From: Rheum nobile
Lineage: Eukaryota > Streptophyta > Magnoliopsida > Caryophyllales > Polygonaceae
Direction: 5' to 3'
Assembly (NCBI GenBank): GCA_027886185.1
Contig: WOAB01000233.1
Location: forward strand, 1-64,000
Length of the DNA stretch: 64,000 nucleotides
Shown here: one piece after another, positions 44,839 through 56,069 of the stretch
How positions within the stretch are numbered: the first letter of the stretch is position 1
How the letters are laid out: the number at the start of each line of letters is the position of its first letter
Translations under genes and position numbers: made by a program
Notes under the pieces: model-generated
The model's database searches: none
The model's input: only the letters and a program-made list of their open reading frames with translations
Told to the model about the DNA's origin: nothing

Positions 44839-46390
44839 AATTCCCCCTTTTTGATGGTGACAAACATCATTGACAATAAAACATATACATGAGATAAAGA
44901 CAGTTGTGAAGAGAAAGTTTTCCACACTTAGGCATAATAGTTCCCCCTCAGTCTAGCAACATATGAAACCATGTTAGTTCTCCCTCAACTAAAGCTACCA
45001 GTCATTTTCCCCCTTTTGACATCATCAAAAACATAAGTAAAGAGACATAGAAAAATGAACACATCAAGAGAAGCAAACAACCCCTTTTTCAATAGATTGA
45101 ACCACACAAACATAGACCACATGCAAAGACAACACGAGATACACAAAGATATCACAAATGATGAACATGCCAATCAATACAACCATGTGAAACAGAGACA
45201 AGGAAAAACAAGGCAGAAGGAGATAGATGTGCTGGGAACAAAAGAGAAATTGGTTAGCCAGAGAAAGACGAATCAAGACCACTAGTGCATGCAGAGGGAG
45301 CCGAAATATGAATAGCAATTTAAGCATGCACTTACTCCATAAGACACCTTTGTTGTTCTTCCAACATAGATATTGCGCGAGACAAACTCCTCACGGACCT
45401 TCGCAGATCAAATTCATCTTTTTGTTCCCCCTCAAAGTCTGCTCTTCCTCATCCATATCAGCTTCCACCTCAGGTTCAACCTTGACCCAGCCAACACCTT
45501 CTTGCAACACAAACTACTTCTTGTGCAGGTTACTAGTATCCAATCGCTAGTAGAAGAAGGATTCATTGGTCCCCTCTTTGTATACCTTGTGGTGTTCCAC
45601 TATATTTTTTTTTGGAACAACACAAGGGAGCAATAGGACAACTATGCATAAGACGCCATATAGATAGGAGGGGAGAAATCACGAGAATCCTTTTTCATAT
45701 CTTTTCAAGTACTAAGGAAAATGCTCTCAATCTTCTTCTTTCCTTCTTTTTCATATCAAAGATCACAACCAAGAAGATATCTTCCAAAAATAAATCTTAT
45801 AAAAGGTTCTGTCCAAATCCATCAAAACCCACAAAATCTCGAGCGCAACAAACATCACGCAATCATCACATCAACTTTAATGCACATAACACTTCTCAAG
45901 CAGTTGCAAGCCATCATTACACATCATACCTGTCCACTCCCAGCCACATACCATAGATGCGACGATTTGTATTCTCGGCTTTCCGAAAAAGTAGAAGAAT
46001 GTGATGCGGGGGTAACGTTACCAGAGAGGGTACAAAGAACATCACACATAAACATATACGAGAATTTTTAATAATGTTTAATCATGAATGAGAGGCTCCC
46101 AGATGTGGATGATAAGAGGGGCTCATAGGAAGCATCAATCATGATGGCTAGGGTAAGCTATAGAGTCAATAATCATTTGGGCTTGTAATGAGGGATCAAT
46201 GCATCAAGTTGACTCTTTTGGGCTGAAAGAAAGCTGATTCATGTAGTATTATGATGGCATAGATGATCATGCATGAAATTTTGCACATAAGTGAAGCACA
46301 TGCATGAGTCTAAGCAAGTTGTTCAACTAATGATCAAGAGAAGGAATGCAGATCAAGACATGACATTTAAACTTTCACAATTTACCACGT
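44839..46390. other. 3' noncoding part of the copia element
   Basis: No coding homology seen. The start (plus reading) has CCCCCTTTTTGATGGTGACA, a C-rich tract repeated at 45010 (CCCCCTTTTGACATCATC), which is typical of SIRE-like polypurine repeats on the minus strand. Any env-like frame is unrecognisable. Confidence 0.55.
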
Positions 46391-46393
46391 AAT

Positions 46394-47400
46394 TTAGCCA
46401 ATCATCGAGGGAACATTAGAGATAGACAATAAGTTTAGAGAGATCATACCAAGCTCCATACAGAACTGTTCGAAGGGTTCCCTATTTAGTGCCTTGGTGA
46501 AGATGTCAGCGATTTGATCCTTGGTTCCACATAAATCCATGGACACCAACCATTTCTCCACACACTCACGTAGGAAGTGATGTCTTATCTCGATATGCTT
46601 GGTACGTGAGTGTTGCACATGATTCTTGGAGATATTTATTGCACTATTATTGTCACAAAGAATGCGATTGAGTCAAGAAGAATACCATAGTCACTGAATT
46701 CTGCTTCTTTGACCCCTAGGAAACCAAGCATGGCCCAAGGAACTGAGCCATGGATGATGTAGATTTTCTATCCACTTTGTTCCCTGCGAAGTCAGTGTCT
46801 GTGTATCCAACTAGATCAAAGTTTCCACCCCTTGGATACCACGGACATAGATCATCTGTTCCCTTCAAGTATCTCAGAATCCTCTTTACTGCTTTGAGGT
46901 GTGTTTCTTTGGGATCACCCTGAAAATGAGCACATAGACACACACTATACATAATATCAGGTCTACTTGCAGTGAGATAAAGAGGCGGACCTATGATTCC
47001 TCGATAGAGTGATGGATCAACTCCTTGTTCATGTTCATCCTTTCCACAACACCATTTTTCTGCGGAGTTTTGGGAGATGAGAAATTATGATTAATGTCAT
47101 TGTTCCTATAGAGGGATAGAAACTGAGGGTTCTCAAATTTTGTCCCATGATCAGTACGGATGAATTCCAGAGACTGTCCTACACCCCTCTCAACCGACTT
47201 GAGCCAAGATTTAAATTCAGCGATCACTTCGTCCTTTGATGACAGAAAGAGAGTCCATGTGTACCTGGAATAGTCATCAACAATAACAGAAACATAGGCA
47301 TTTCCCCCATGGCTCCTTTGTGCGCATTGGCCCACAAAGATCCATGTGGATTAGTTCCCGAGGACGAGTGGTACATACCTCCTTACCCGCTTACCTTTGG
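46394..47400 (-). pseudogene. copia pol remnants: integrase core and RNase H
   Basis: 47400-46991 carries the integrase core (H-M-D-L-C-G-P-M, V-D-D-Y-S-R-Y-T-W, R-T-D-H-G-T-K-F, V-V-E-R-M-N). 46952-46716 holds the RT/RNase H junction (K-R-I-L-R-Y-L-K-G-T and Y-T-D-T-D-F-A-G). 46618-46394 gives the RNase H end (S-R-T-K-H-I-E-I-R-H-H-F and A-D-I-F-T-K-A-L). The whole RT palm is absent between the first two, so a deletion of well over 1 kb is inferred. Confidence 0.85.
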
Positions 47401-47944
47401 TGCAAGCATCACGAACTTCATTTCTTGTTGCGTCGATCTAGGGAGACCGTTCAGCAGTTCTTGTCTATGAAGTTTGGATAGGAGTTGAAGACTTGCATGT
47501 CCGAACCGCTTATGCCACAGATCTTTTGTCCCAGAAATGGACGACAGATATAGTTCCTTCTCAGGGATGCAAGCAGGATCGACTTTATAAACGTTGTTGT
47601 CGCAGATCCCTTTCAGTAGAATTTTCCCTGTACTTTATACACTCAACATAACAATCATCAGTAGTAAAGACTACCCTATTTTTCTTGTTCTGACACAGTT
47701 GAGCCACACTAAAAAGATTAAATTTGAGATTATTCACAAGTGTCACATTAACCACAGTAATGTGGTTAGAAAGCCTTATCTTACCGAGACCACAAACTTC
47801 TCTCTTACTCTTATTTCCAAAGGTTGTTGAACCTCCAGAGGCCTGTTGAAGTGAGGTGAGCCATCCTTTGTTCCCTGTCAGGTAACTTTAGCAAGCACTA
47901 TCGAATACCGGGAACCTTTCTTACTTCAGCCTGTATAGAAGGAG

Positions 47945-49294
47945 TTAGTTTTTCCGAACCCAGACAAGCTTAGGCTTTCTGGGTGTGGGAGCAGCATATT
48001 TGATTTCTGGAGGTTTAGCATTCATCTTCTCCCTAGAAGTGCGAGCAATTTCCTCATTGTGTTTCTTCAGGAGGCACTCTTGTTTATAGTGACCAGAGTG
48101 ACCACAATACCAACAGATTCTTTGACACTTTAAATCAACATACTTACTCTGTCCAGGCCAAATTGGTTTGTTGGCAATCCTAGAATGAAAATCAATATGA
48201 TTGGACTTACCACTTCGAGACTGTTTCAACCAAATGGAATGAGACTTCTGTCCATGGTACCAAGCCTTGTTCCCATCAGTCGAATTTGAACAGTATTTGC
48301 AATTGTTTCTTCTCGAGGAACTTTCCCCTTTTTCTTGTCCTGACTGTTTTCCTTCGACTCCAGGACTTTTAGACTTAGTGCCATCAACAGGAAGCTTAGG
48401 TTGATAACCAATTCCAAAGCGAGGTACTTCCTTCTTTTCTGTTTTCTTTTCATTCTTGGCCGCTACAAACCCAATACAGTTTGGCTTTTCCTTCTGTTCC
48501 TCACTGAGTTTAGATAGATCACTAGACAGTTTTGCATTGCCTAGTTTTAACATTAATTACTCGGATTCAAGTGAGGAAACAGTGGATTCTAGAGATGTAA
48601 TATTTTCAGTGAGTTTTGCACACTCGTTGCAAGGACTTGGAGAAGAGGATGAAACTTTCTCAAGATTGGTCACTTTTTCTGCCCAACCTTTGTTTTCATC
48701 GATCAAACTTGAGATCGATTCATCATTTTCTTCAATCTACTCACTGAAAAGACTATTCTCATGAACAAGTTTCTTAATGAAGAAGATTAATTGTTGCTTA
48801 GACTTGCTTTTCAAATTTGAGATGAGTTCAGATTCATTTACCTCAGACTCCTGCAGACCACCTTTTGTCTTTGATTCATCAGGGTCTTCTATGGCCATCA
48901 AACAGACATCCCTTGAATGAGAGGATTCTTCATCATCTGAGTCAGAATCACCCCATGTTGCGACCATTGCTTGTTCCCCTTCACGAACCGGAGGAAGACC
49001 TGCCTTCTTCTTGAAGCAGTTTTTGGCAAAATGTCCTTTGTTTTGACAGAGGTAACAAACGACATCCTTCGTGTCTTTGTTCCCCTCGGAGGAACACGGG
49101 GTGCCCTTGTTTCGAGACCATATCTTCTTCATTGCTCTAGTGATGAGAGCCACATCTTCATCACCGTCCTTCTCTTCGTCTTCAACTTGAGACCAGTCAA
49201 AGGCACGAACAACCTTTAAAGCAATGCTTTGAGCCTTCTCTTCTCCTTTCTTGTTCATCTTGTGGTTATCGACGGAGGCATTGCTTGACGACAT
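47945..49294 (-). pseudogene. copia gag with zinc knuckles, N terminus missing
   Basis: Frames 49294-48737 and 48553-47945 on minus. CCHC knuckles: C-Y-L-C-Q-N-K-G-H-F-A-K-N-C near 49060 and C-W-Y-C-G-H-S-G-H-Y-K-Q-E-C near 48100. A middle knuckle-like C-K-Y-C lacks the rest. Acidic D-S-D-S-D-D-E-E follows the first knuckle, as in SIRE gag. The usual long N-terminal gag domain is absent, and stops lie between the frames. Confidence 0.78.
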
Positions 49295-49350
49295 CTTTCC
49301 TGCAAAGTCTTTAACGAAAACAATCTAGAGCACCAGGCTCTGATATCAAT

Positions 49351-50264
49351 TGTTGGATCGTTAGAGTTACGTCTAAGGGAACAAAGGCTTTGTTCCCACA
49401 AAAGGTGCAGCGGAATAATATAGCAAGAAAGATAAGAAACGAACTCACGATGTATAGTGGAAACCCTAATTAGCCAACTAGCTAATCAAAGAAAAACCAC
49501 TACCTTCAAGCTTCTCGCTTGAGAGGATTTTGAAGCATCTACTTGTCTTATTGATTTCTTGTTCGATTACACTTGTAGCATGGACTCCAAACCCTAGACT
49601 ACCCAGCTAGATTCGAAGATCACTCCTACAACGATGAATCCGAACTCAACCCTCAAAGACTCACAAACAACTTCACTCTCCTTTCTGTTCTCTTATACTC
49701 ACAGTTCGTCGTTGTCGATCCTTACATAGAAATGAATCCACACTTCTATAAATACAACTCGACTAAACCCTAATCGTAACAAGATTAAAATCTTTTCTAA
49801 ACTTGGTAACAATAAGATATTTAAATGATTTGAAGAATATTATCTTATCAGCCGATATTATCTAAAGAAGGATTTTCCTAAGATAACAAAATCGGATAAA
49901 GATAAAATCCTTCTCTCTCCAAATATATTATCTTAGGAAAGATTTCCTAAGATAACATATTCGGATTCTCTCTCCAAATCTTCTCTTCGGCGAGATCCTT
50001 CCAGCCGAAACCTTTTCCTTGACCGCGTGATCTTCCAAGATTGTTTCCATAATCTTCACGCTGGAAATCCTTCACTCCATTCGCAGCTTCGTCTTGTTCG
50101 TCATTGATGTTCCTTGAGAGGTAACAAAGCACATGGACAGAGCTTTGTTCCCTCTGTGATCCTTTGCTGCAATGGTTCCCTGTGACAGTTGTCTTTGTTC
50201 CTGAAACACTTAGTTACCAGATTAGCTGAATGTTTGTTACTATCAAAATCTAAGGAATTCAACA
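49351..50264 (-). repeat. 5' LTR of the copia element
   Basis: 914 bp, paired with 43864-44838. Confidence 0.92.
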
Positions 50265-50583
50265 ATAAAAAACCCTTATATCAAGTTAAAATAATCATAT
50301 AACAATCTTCATGGTAGAAATTGAATGTGAAATTTAATATACAAACAAATATAAGGTTTACTTTAGTTCATACGTATTGTTAAAAAAAAAATATTTTTTT
50401 TAATAGAATAAAGTTAATTTGATGAGATTTGGTTAAAATTTGGTAGAATTTTAGAGTTTAAATTTGATTAATTTTAAAAATAAAATTATTAAAGAGGATA
50501 ATAATAAAAAAAATCAAAGTTCAACAACCTAAGCCTAAAATCACTCTGATGTCTTAAAAAGTGTGAGGTTTAATATATAGTTA

Positions 50584-51238
50584 TCGATAGATAGATTTTA
50601 TAAATGCTACATCTAGAAAGCCTAATATCTCTCGACACTACTTCCATTTTTTTTCCTGATATTCCATAGTTAATAAGTTGAACTTGTATTTTAGGTAATT
50701 TTATATTATTATTTGTCTTTTATTTTAAAGTTGTTGAGTGTTGGACAAAAAATATATTCACATAATTTATAAACTTGTAGTAGATGAATCTCTCGTGAAT
50801 TTGTCCACTATCAAATTCCACCCCTCAACTTGTTCAAATTTCAACAAGATAAATTTGAAATTTTATTCATTTCATCTCATAATATCAAAACTAACTAAAT
50901 TCTTAGATTAATTAAGTCAGTTTCAACTCTAACTTCAATTCGATATAGGAAACGGGTCCTTAATAAAGCGATTTAAACTCACATTGTATTGGGAAGAAAA
51001 CTTGATATTAGCTTCTTGTATTTAAATAATAAACAAAACCAAACGAGCGTGTAGCATATCATGCAAATCTCCAATTTGGGTTGAAGGCCTATCCTTGAAT
51101 GTTATGCTAGACTTTGGTGCCTAGCTAGTGTATAAAATAAACCAATCACGAAAGACGAAGAGAAAATGTCAAAGAAGAGACTATTTCGTTCACCTAAACC
51201 CCAAAAATGCCCTTATTTTATAAATTAGTTATGAGTAG
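50584..51238. other. Upstream region of the LTPG gene
   Basis: AT-rich, no coding frame. It probably includes the promoter of the lipid-transfer protein gene. Confidence 0.45.
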
Positions 51239-51303
51239 TTGATCTCCAAACCCACCCCAAATTCCCTCCAAAATCTCTTATTTTCCCTTTACCTCCAAGA
51301 CCC

Positions 51304-51310
51304 TATAAAT
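51304..51310 (+). promoter_or_regulatory. TATA box of the LTPG gene
   Basis: TATAAAT, about 60 bases before the ATG at 51365, followed by a CT-rich leader. Confidence 0.65.
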
Positions 51311-51364
51311 CATTCTTTCTCCGGCCAATCAGTCCTTAAAAAACAACTTACAAAACCCACATCC

Positions 51365-52592
51365 ATGCAACTTCCAAGTATGGAGGTCCCCAAGGCAAAT
51401 CTCCGGTGGGTTATCGCGGCCATGGCGGTGGCGGCTCTGCAGGGTGCAGTTCCGGCCACTGCCCAGATGGCGCTTTCTCCTTGCACGGCTTCCATGCTTA
51501 CGAGCTTCACTCCTTGCATGAGCTTCCTCACAAATAACACCGCTAGCATGACCACCCCAACACCCGGCTGCTGCACCTCCTTGATGTCTCTTGCTAGTAA
51601 TAGCAGCGGTTGCATCTGCCAGATCTTAACCGGCGGCGTCCCCTTCCCAATTCCGGTTAACCGAACTACGGCTATTTCCCTCCCAAGATCGTGCAATATG
51701 TCTGGTGTGCCCGTCCAGTGCAATTGTGAGTCTTCTTTAAAAATTAATCTTCAATGTCGCTTAGGCGGCTTGAATTATGGCCTTTATATATTATTCTAAA
51801 TTTATTTTTTAGGAATTAATTGCATGACCATAATCCAAAATGTGGCCGGCCAGTAAAATGCTCTACTCTAAATATTTTGAGGTTTTAGGTCAAGTTGTTT
51901 CACTAGGATTAGAATTTCTTTTCACATATTCTTAAGCGCCTTCCTATGATTTTCTTAACGATGTGTCCCTAGCATATTTCTTTTTCTTTTTTCTTTATTA
52001 TCTGGCAGCCATAAAAAGTGTATGTATGAAAGTCTGAGCATTGATTTCTCTGTTTTGCAGTGGGGACTAGTCCACCTGCTTCTGCTCCAGGTACCATTCC
52101 AACTCTGTATATGTTTGGTTCTTTTGTCCAATCAAAGCCTCTACATTGCAGCAAAAGTTTGATATTTTGAGCAGTCATAAAAAAGTTACATGGTAAATTT
52201 GTGTCACTTTTCGCAGGTCCAAGTCCAATTGCTCCATTCCCTGGCTCTGCTCCCTCTCCCAGCTCATCTGGTAAAACCCAAAATCATACCATATCCCAAA
52301 CACGTAATGCTTTCTTTACAAAATTTAACATTCAGAAGATTGTGATACTTGATTTGCAGCTTCTGGTGTCCCCGCGTCTTCACCATCGCCTGCCGTGGCA
52401 CCGGTATCAGACACAGCTCCAACTGTAGCGCCACCGACGTCTCCAGCAACCAGCACAGAAGCTCCTCCAACATCGACAGGCAGTCCGGCGAAAACCTCCA
52501 ACCCAACCACATCAGCTGCCAAGCCGTCTCTCGCTCTCTCGCCATCTCTTCTGCTGCTGCCATTAGCCCTTGTGATGATCAAATTATGCTAG
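51365..52592 (+). CDS. Non-specific lipid-transfer protein, GPI-anchored (LTPG), 225 aa
   Basis: Exons 51365-51725, 52061-52090, 52217-52270 and 52360-52592, all GT-AG and in phase, give 225 aa. Residues 1-34 form a secretory signal (hydrophobic A/V/M-rich core, A-T-A-Q cleavage region). The eight-cysteine motif is complete: Cys40, 51, 69-70, 83, 85, 110, 119. A Pro/Ser/Thr-rich, probably O-glycosylated linker follows (about 121-200). A C-terminal hydrophobic tail after a small-residue region suggests GPI anchoring. Family members carry lipids at the outer plasma membrane and help build cuticle or wall barriers. A second in-frame ATG lies at 51380. The gene looks intact and is the only clear host gene here. 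Confidence 0.92.
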
Positions 52593-52739
52593 AATGGTTT
52601 GCCTTTCACCGCGAGCTTCCATTTTGCTGTGGTTGATTTCTCCTTGAAGTTGCTCAAAGAGTGGTTAATTCTCTCAAAATGGGTGACCCTGAGCCTGTTG
52701 ATTTCATTCTTCAGTTTTTGTTGTAAAAATGCTCGTGCA

Positions 52740-52745
52740 AATAAA
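52740..52745 (+). terminator. Poly(A) signal of the LTPG gene
   Basis: AATAAA about 150 bases after the stop codon, followed by a T-rich tract. Confidence 0.6.
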
Positions 52746-52799
52746 ATTTGTTTTTTGTGTATCGCGTGAAAATTGATGGTTATACCACATAATTAATTC

Positions 52800-53468
52800 T
52801 CAGAATAGACTTTTTTAGAGAAATATTTAGGACCGTGGGTTTGTTGGAAACTATTTTTCAATATAGACACTCTAATTTTAAGATTAATTCAACCTTTAGG
52901 CTAAATTATAAATTAAGGTATAAATTTTTTAAACTTGCATAGATTACTCAAAATAAAATAGCTGATTTTACTTAATGATTTGTAATGGTACTAACTACCA
53001 TAATCTAGTAACTATAGCTTGAATAACCTATTTTCTGTGGTCATAAGCCCACCATGCTTCACCGTTACCTGAGCGTGGTATCACTGGACCTCCGACGTTC
53101 CTGTAGCTTTCAGATCTTTAGGGGTTGCTAATCCTGAACCAGGACTCCCTTAGCTCAAGCACATCACAGATCTGTTTCATTTCCTACATCAGATCGTAGT
53201 TTTTTCACTTAACCTCTCTGTTTAAGTGGATGGGGGATTTATGATTAAGAAAAGTGATTATTCACGACACAACTTTCGATTAAGTAGCTTTTCCTTACTA
53301 AAAACAAGCTTTTATTGAACTGGAAAGGATTACAGGTACACAAAACACACTGTATACAAACACTTAAACACTCAAGTACTTAAAGAGATTCATAGAAGAT
53401 TTCGAACTTAGAGTGAGGGAACTCCACTTCACTTCCAAGATCCAAATTATTTGTTTCTCTTCCTAACT
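52800..53468 (-). mobile_element. Probable pararetroviral leader, left of the CACTA insertion
   Basis: Noncoding. On minus, AATAAA at 53316-53311 lies about 226 bases downstream of the TATA box at 58108 once the CACTA element is removed. This is the spacing expected between the promoter and the poly(A) signal of a caulimovirid terminally redundant transcript. The left limit is uncertain. Confidence 0.45.
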
Positions 53469-53499
53469 CACTAGTACACAAATGCTCTTTTATCCCGTG

Positions 53500-53880
53500 A
53501 GGTAAAAGCCCGAATCTCGTATATTCGGCATATTAAGAGGTAAAACACTAAGGTATTTTAGCTTCAATTAATTTTTACAACAACATTTTGAATATAGCCC
53601 GGATGTATTTCTGCATGCCCGAGTTATTTGAATATGTAGCACTTTGAGCTTTGTGATATAATAACCCGGGCGTGTTTTCAAGTGTAATATACGGGCTATA
53701 AGGTTACATATTCTACACCATTAGAATAAATAGCCCGTATATTATACATTTTGAGTACGCCTGTGCTATTTAGTACATAAATCAAAGTGCTAAAATTTTA
53801 TATATCACGGATATATTCGCATCCGGGCTATATTGTTTTTTTCCAATGAAAGAAGCGGGCTTAATTTCTTGCCTCCCGAG
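53500..53880. repeat. Left subterminal repeats of the CACTA element
   Basis: AGCCCGGATG, AACCCGGGCG, ATACGGGCTA, TAGCCCGTATAT and ATCCGGGCTATA words, some pairing as hairpins. Confidence 0.7.
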
Positions 53881-54628
53881 TCTCGAGCGAGAAGACTAGA
53901 GTCGAGCGTGTTTTCAAGTGTAAACCCTAAAAATCTTCTACTCTCACCTGAACTAGAGTTGTTCTTCAATTGCAGCTCTACTTCTATGCACAATCTCCTT
54001 CAGTTTTTGCTACTGCTCTCGCTCGAGCGGTTTCCTGATAATCTATTATATGCTCTTATGCTTCGAATTCGTAAACCCCAAAAAAATCGATGTGTTCACT
54101 GAATTCCCTAATCTTCGATCTGCTACGTTCTCACGCCGTTGATCTGCTAATGTTGTTCTTCGAGCCTGCTTCTGCGCTCAAGCCCTAATCTATTATCTGT
54201 CGATGCTCGTGTTTGAACCTATTGCTGCTTTTCTTCTCTTCGAGCGACTAGACTCCACCTGAGCCTGATTTTCAATTGACATGGATGGAATCCACTGGTA
54301 CACGAATTTCTTCCCTTGTAAAACTTGATTTTGTTACATTGTTGTAGATGAGCTATGAGAACTTTTGTCGCATATCTTTTGTTTTCACAGAGCGAATTGG
54401 TCTCAAGTCCATGCAGTTGTTTAGTCCACCAAATTTCATGATGTTTGAGAAAGATGAACAAGGAAGAATTGCCATGCTTCCATTCTACCTATATGTGATT
54501 CGCGCGGTGGGTGTAGCTGAATTTATTCGTAGTACTTGTTTATGATTTTTCCCCCAAATTATCTGGAATATGTAAACTAGCTAGTAGGTATATGTGTGGC
54601 ATAGCCTTCGCTATATATGTTAATAAAA

Positions 54629-54692
54629 TAATGGAGTTCTTTTCATGTCTAACGCTATATATGCCTTTTAAATAATCAGTTGCTTCAGTGTT
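54629..54692 (+). repeat. Internal direct repeat of the CACTA cargo, first copy
   Basis: AATGGAGTTCTTTTCMTGTC and CTAACGCTATATATGCCTTT through CAGTGTTA recur at 55803-55875. Confidence 0.8.
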
Positions 54693-55802
54693 ATTGTTGC
54701 ATATCATGGATTTTACGGTAGCCAACTGCTATTCGCAACCGAACTATGGAAATGGTGGAGTTCCTCTATACCATGAACAGGGTAAGATAACAGTAAAAAT
54801 TAAATCCACTAAATTTATTGCTCAAGTATGTGGGTGGTACCTTGCACTTTCTCCATTTTTGGACACAGACAGTTTAACTTTGTTAGTACACGTGTTTTAT
54901 GCTTGTTATCATGTTGTTAAATCTCATCATTACTTGAAGCTACAATTTGAGTTCAATTTGTAGAGGACTAATGTATGTAGAAAATTAGGAGGTTTGATAA
55001 GCTTCACTTACTTTGCCTGATAAGTTCATCTTAGGAACCTTTGCTCACCCGCACTTCAGTTGCTTTAGGAATTCGTTGCCACAAACTCATGTTTGCATGA
55101 GGAGCTTCTATTGAATGAAGTCCTAGACGTGGAGCATTTTTGGGATAAGCATGTGCCCTTACTACTTTTCAGTTGAGATCTTTTTCGTAGGAGCTTCCAG
55201 ACATTTATTCTTCGATCTTCTCCTTGATCACATTCTCTTTCTTCTGTTAACCTGTTTCCTTTCTGTTTCCATTCCAAGTAGCCATGACAATCTCTGCTAT
55301 ACTACTGCAGCTTAATATAGTTTTGTGCTCTAATAAAAATCATTGTTCTTCATTAATTAAGGAAATGCCTATAATGATTCCGAAAAATGTCATACAATAA
55401 GTTATTATTTCACTCTGAGAGAAAATGTTTTACGCTTGCATTGGTAAACTAAAAATATTGTGTATTATCACATTGTTGTTTGAATTTGACTCTAACTGGT
55501 AGTTTTCCAATCTATACTTTTCAACTCTTGGACTTTATTTTGTTCTCTTAATTGTTTTGCTCCTTTTTTTAAAATGTCTTCTCAGGCTTACTTGTCACTT
55601 CCAGAGGGTACTGCTTCTATGGCTGGATTAATAACAATGATGATTGATCATTACTCAGACCTGGTGAGATATTTATTTGTTTTGTTGTATATTTGTGATT
55701 TCATATACATGGGAATTAAAGTGGATTGTGTTTATGGAAGTTTTGTCAGTTTGAGAGAAGTGTTCCAGGATAATCTTATAATTCATCTTTGCGCAAAATG
55801 TA

Positions 55803-55875
55803 ATGGAGTTCTTTTCCTGTCTAAGTGTCTAACGCTATATATGCCTTTTAAATAATCAATTGCTTCAGTGTTACT
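55803..55875 (+). repeat. Internal direct repeat of the CACTA cargo, second copy
   Basis: Same words as 54629-54692, with a short insertion (TAAGTGTC). Confidence 0.8.
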
Positions 55876-56069
55876 TCCCCTGTTCTACGGGTGACAGCTT
55901 TAAACCTCACTCCCTTTCTCGAAATAGTATGGTCGTTTGAGATGCTTTATTGTGCTTACTTGCATTGCCTTGTTATTCAGGTTTCACTAACCCATACAAG
56001 GATTGACATGAGTGAGCTTGATGAATATTATGATGGTTTTCTTTGACCTCGTGTATGAATTTTCTAAAT

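Larger units (their letters stand above)
43864..50264 (-). mobile_element. Ty1/copia retrotransposon, SIRE/Maximus-like, internally deleted
   Basis: The LTRs (5' LTR 49351-50264; 3' LTR 43864-44838) begin TGTTGGATCG and end AATTCAACA in plus reading. On minus, the 5' LTR is followed by TGATATCAGAGCCTGG (tRNA-Met-like primer site), and AAAAAGGGGGAATT precedes the 3' LTR. The flanks ATAAG and ATAAA are a near-perfect duplication. The LTRs are nearly identical apart from one 60-bp duplication, so insertion looks young. The interior is short, with most of RT missing, so it cannot be autonomous. Confidence 0.92.
42846..50583 (-). mobile_element. Helitron-like element, copy B, interrupted by a copia insertion
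   Basis: The 3' end (minus) has the hairpin CGTGC-ATGG-GCACG at 42859-42872, then a spacer and CTAG|T at 42846-42849. Homology to copy A runs to 43830. After the copia element (43864-50264), the sequence resumes at 50265 with the match to 42520-42842 and ends TAACTATATATTAAACC (minus) near 50583. Without the insertion it would be about 1.3 kb. Confidence 0.68.

Noticed and set aside
46990..47340. Integrase fragment as an independent gene
   Set aside because: It lies between the copia LTRs with gag on one side and RNase H on the other, so it is element debris.
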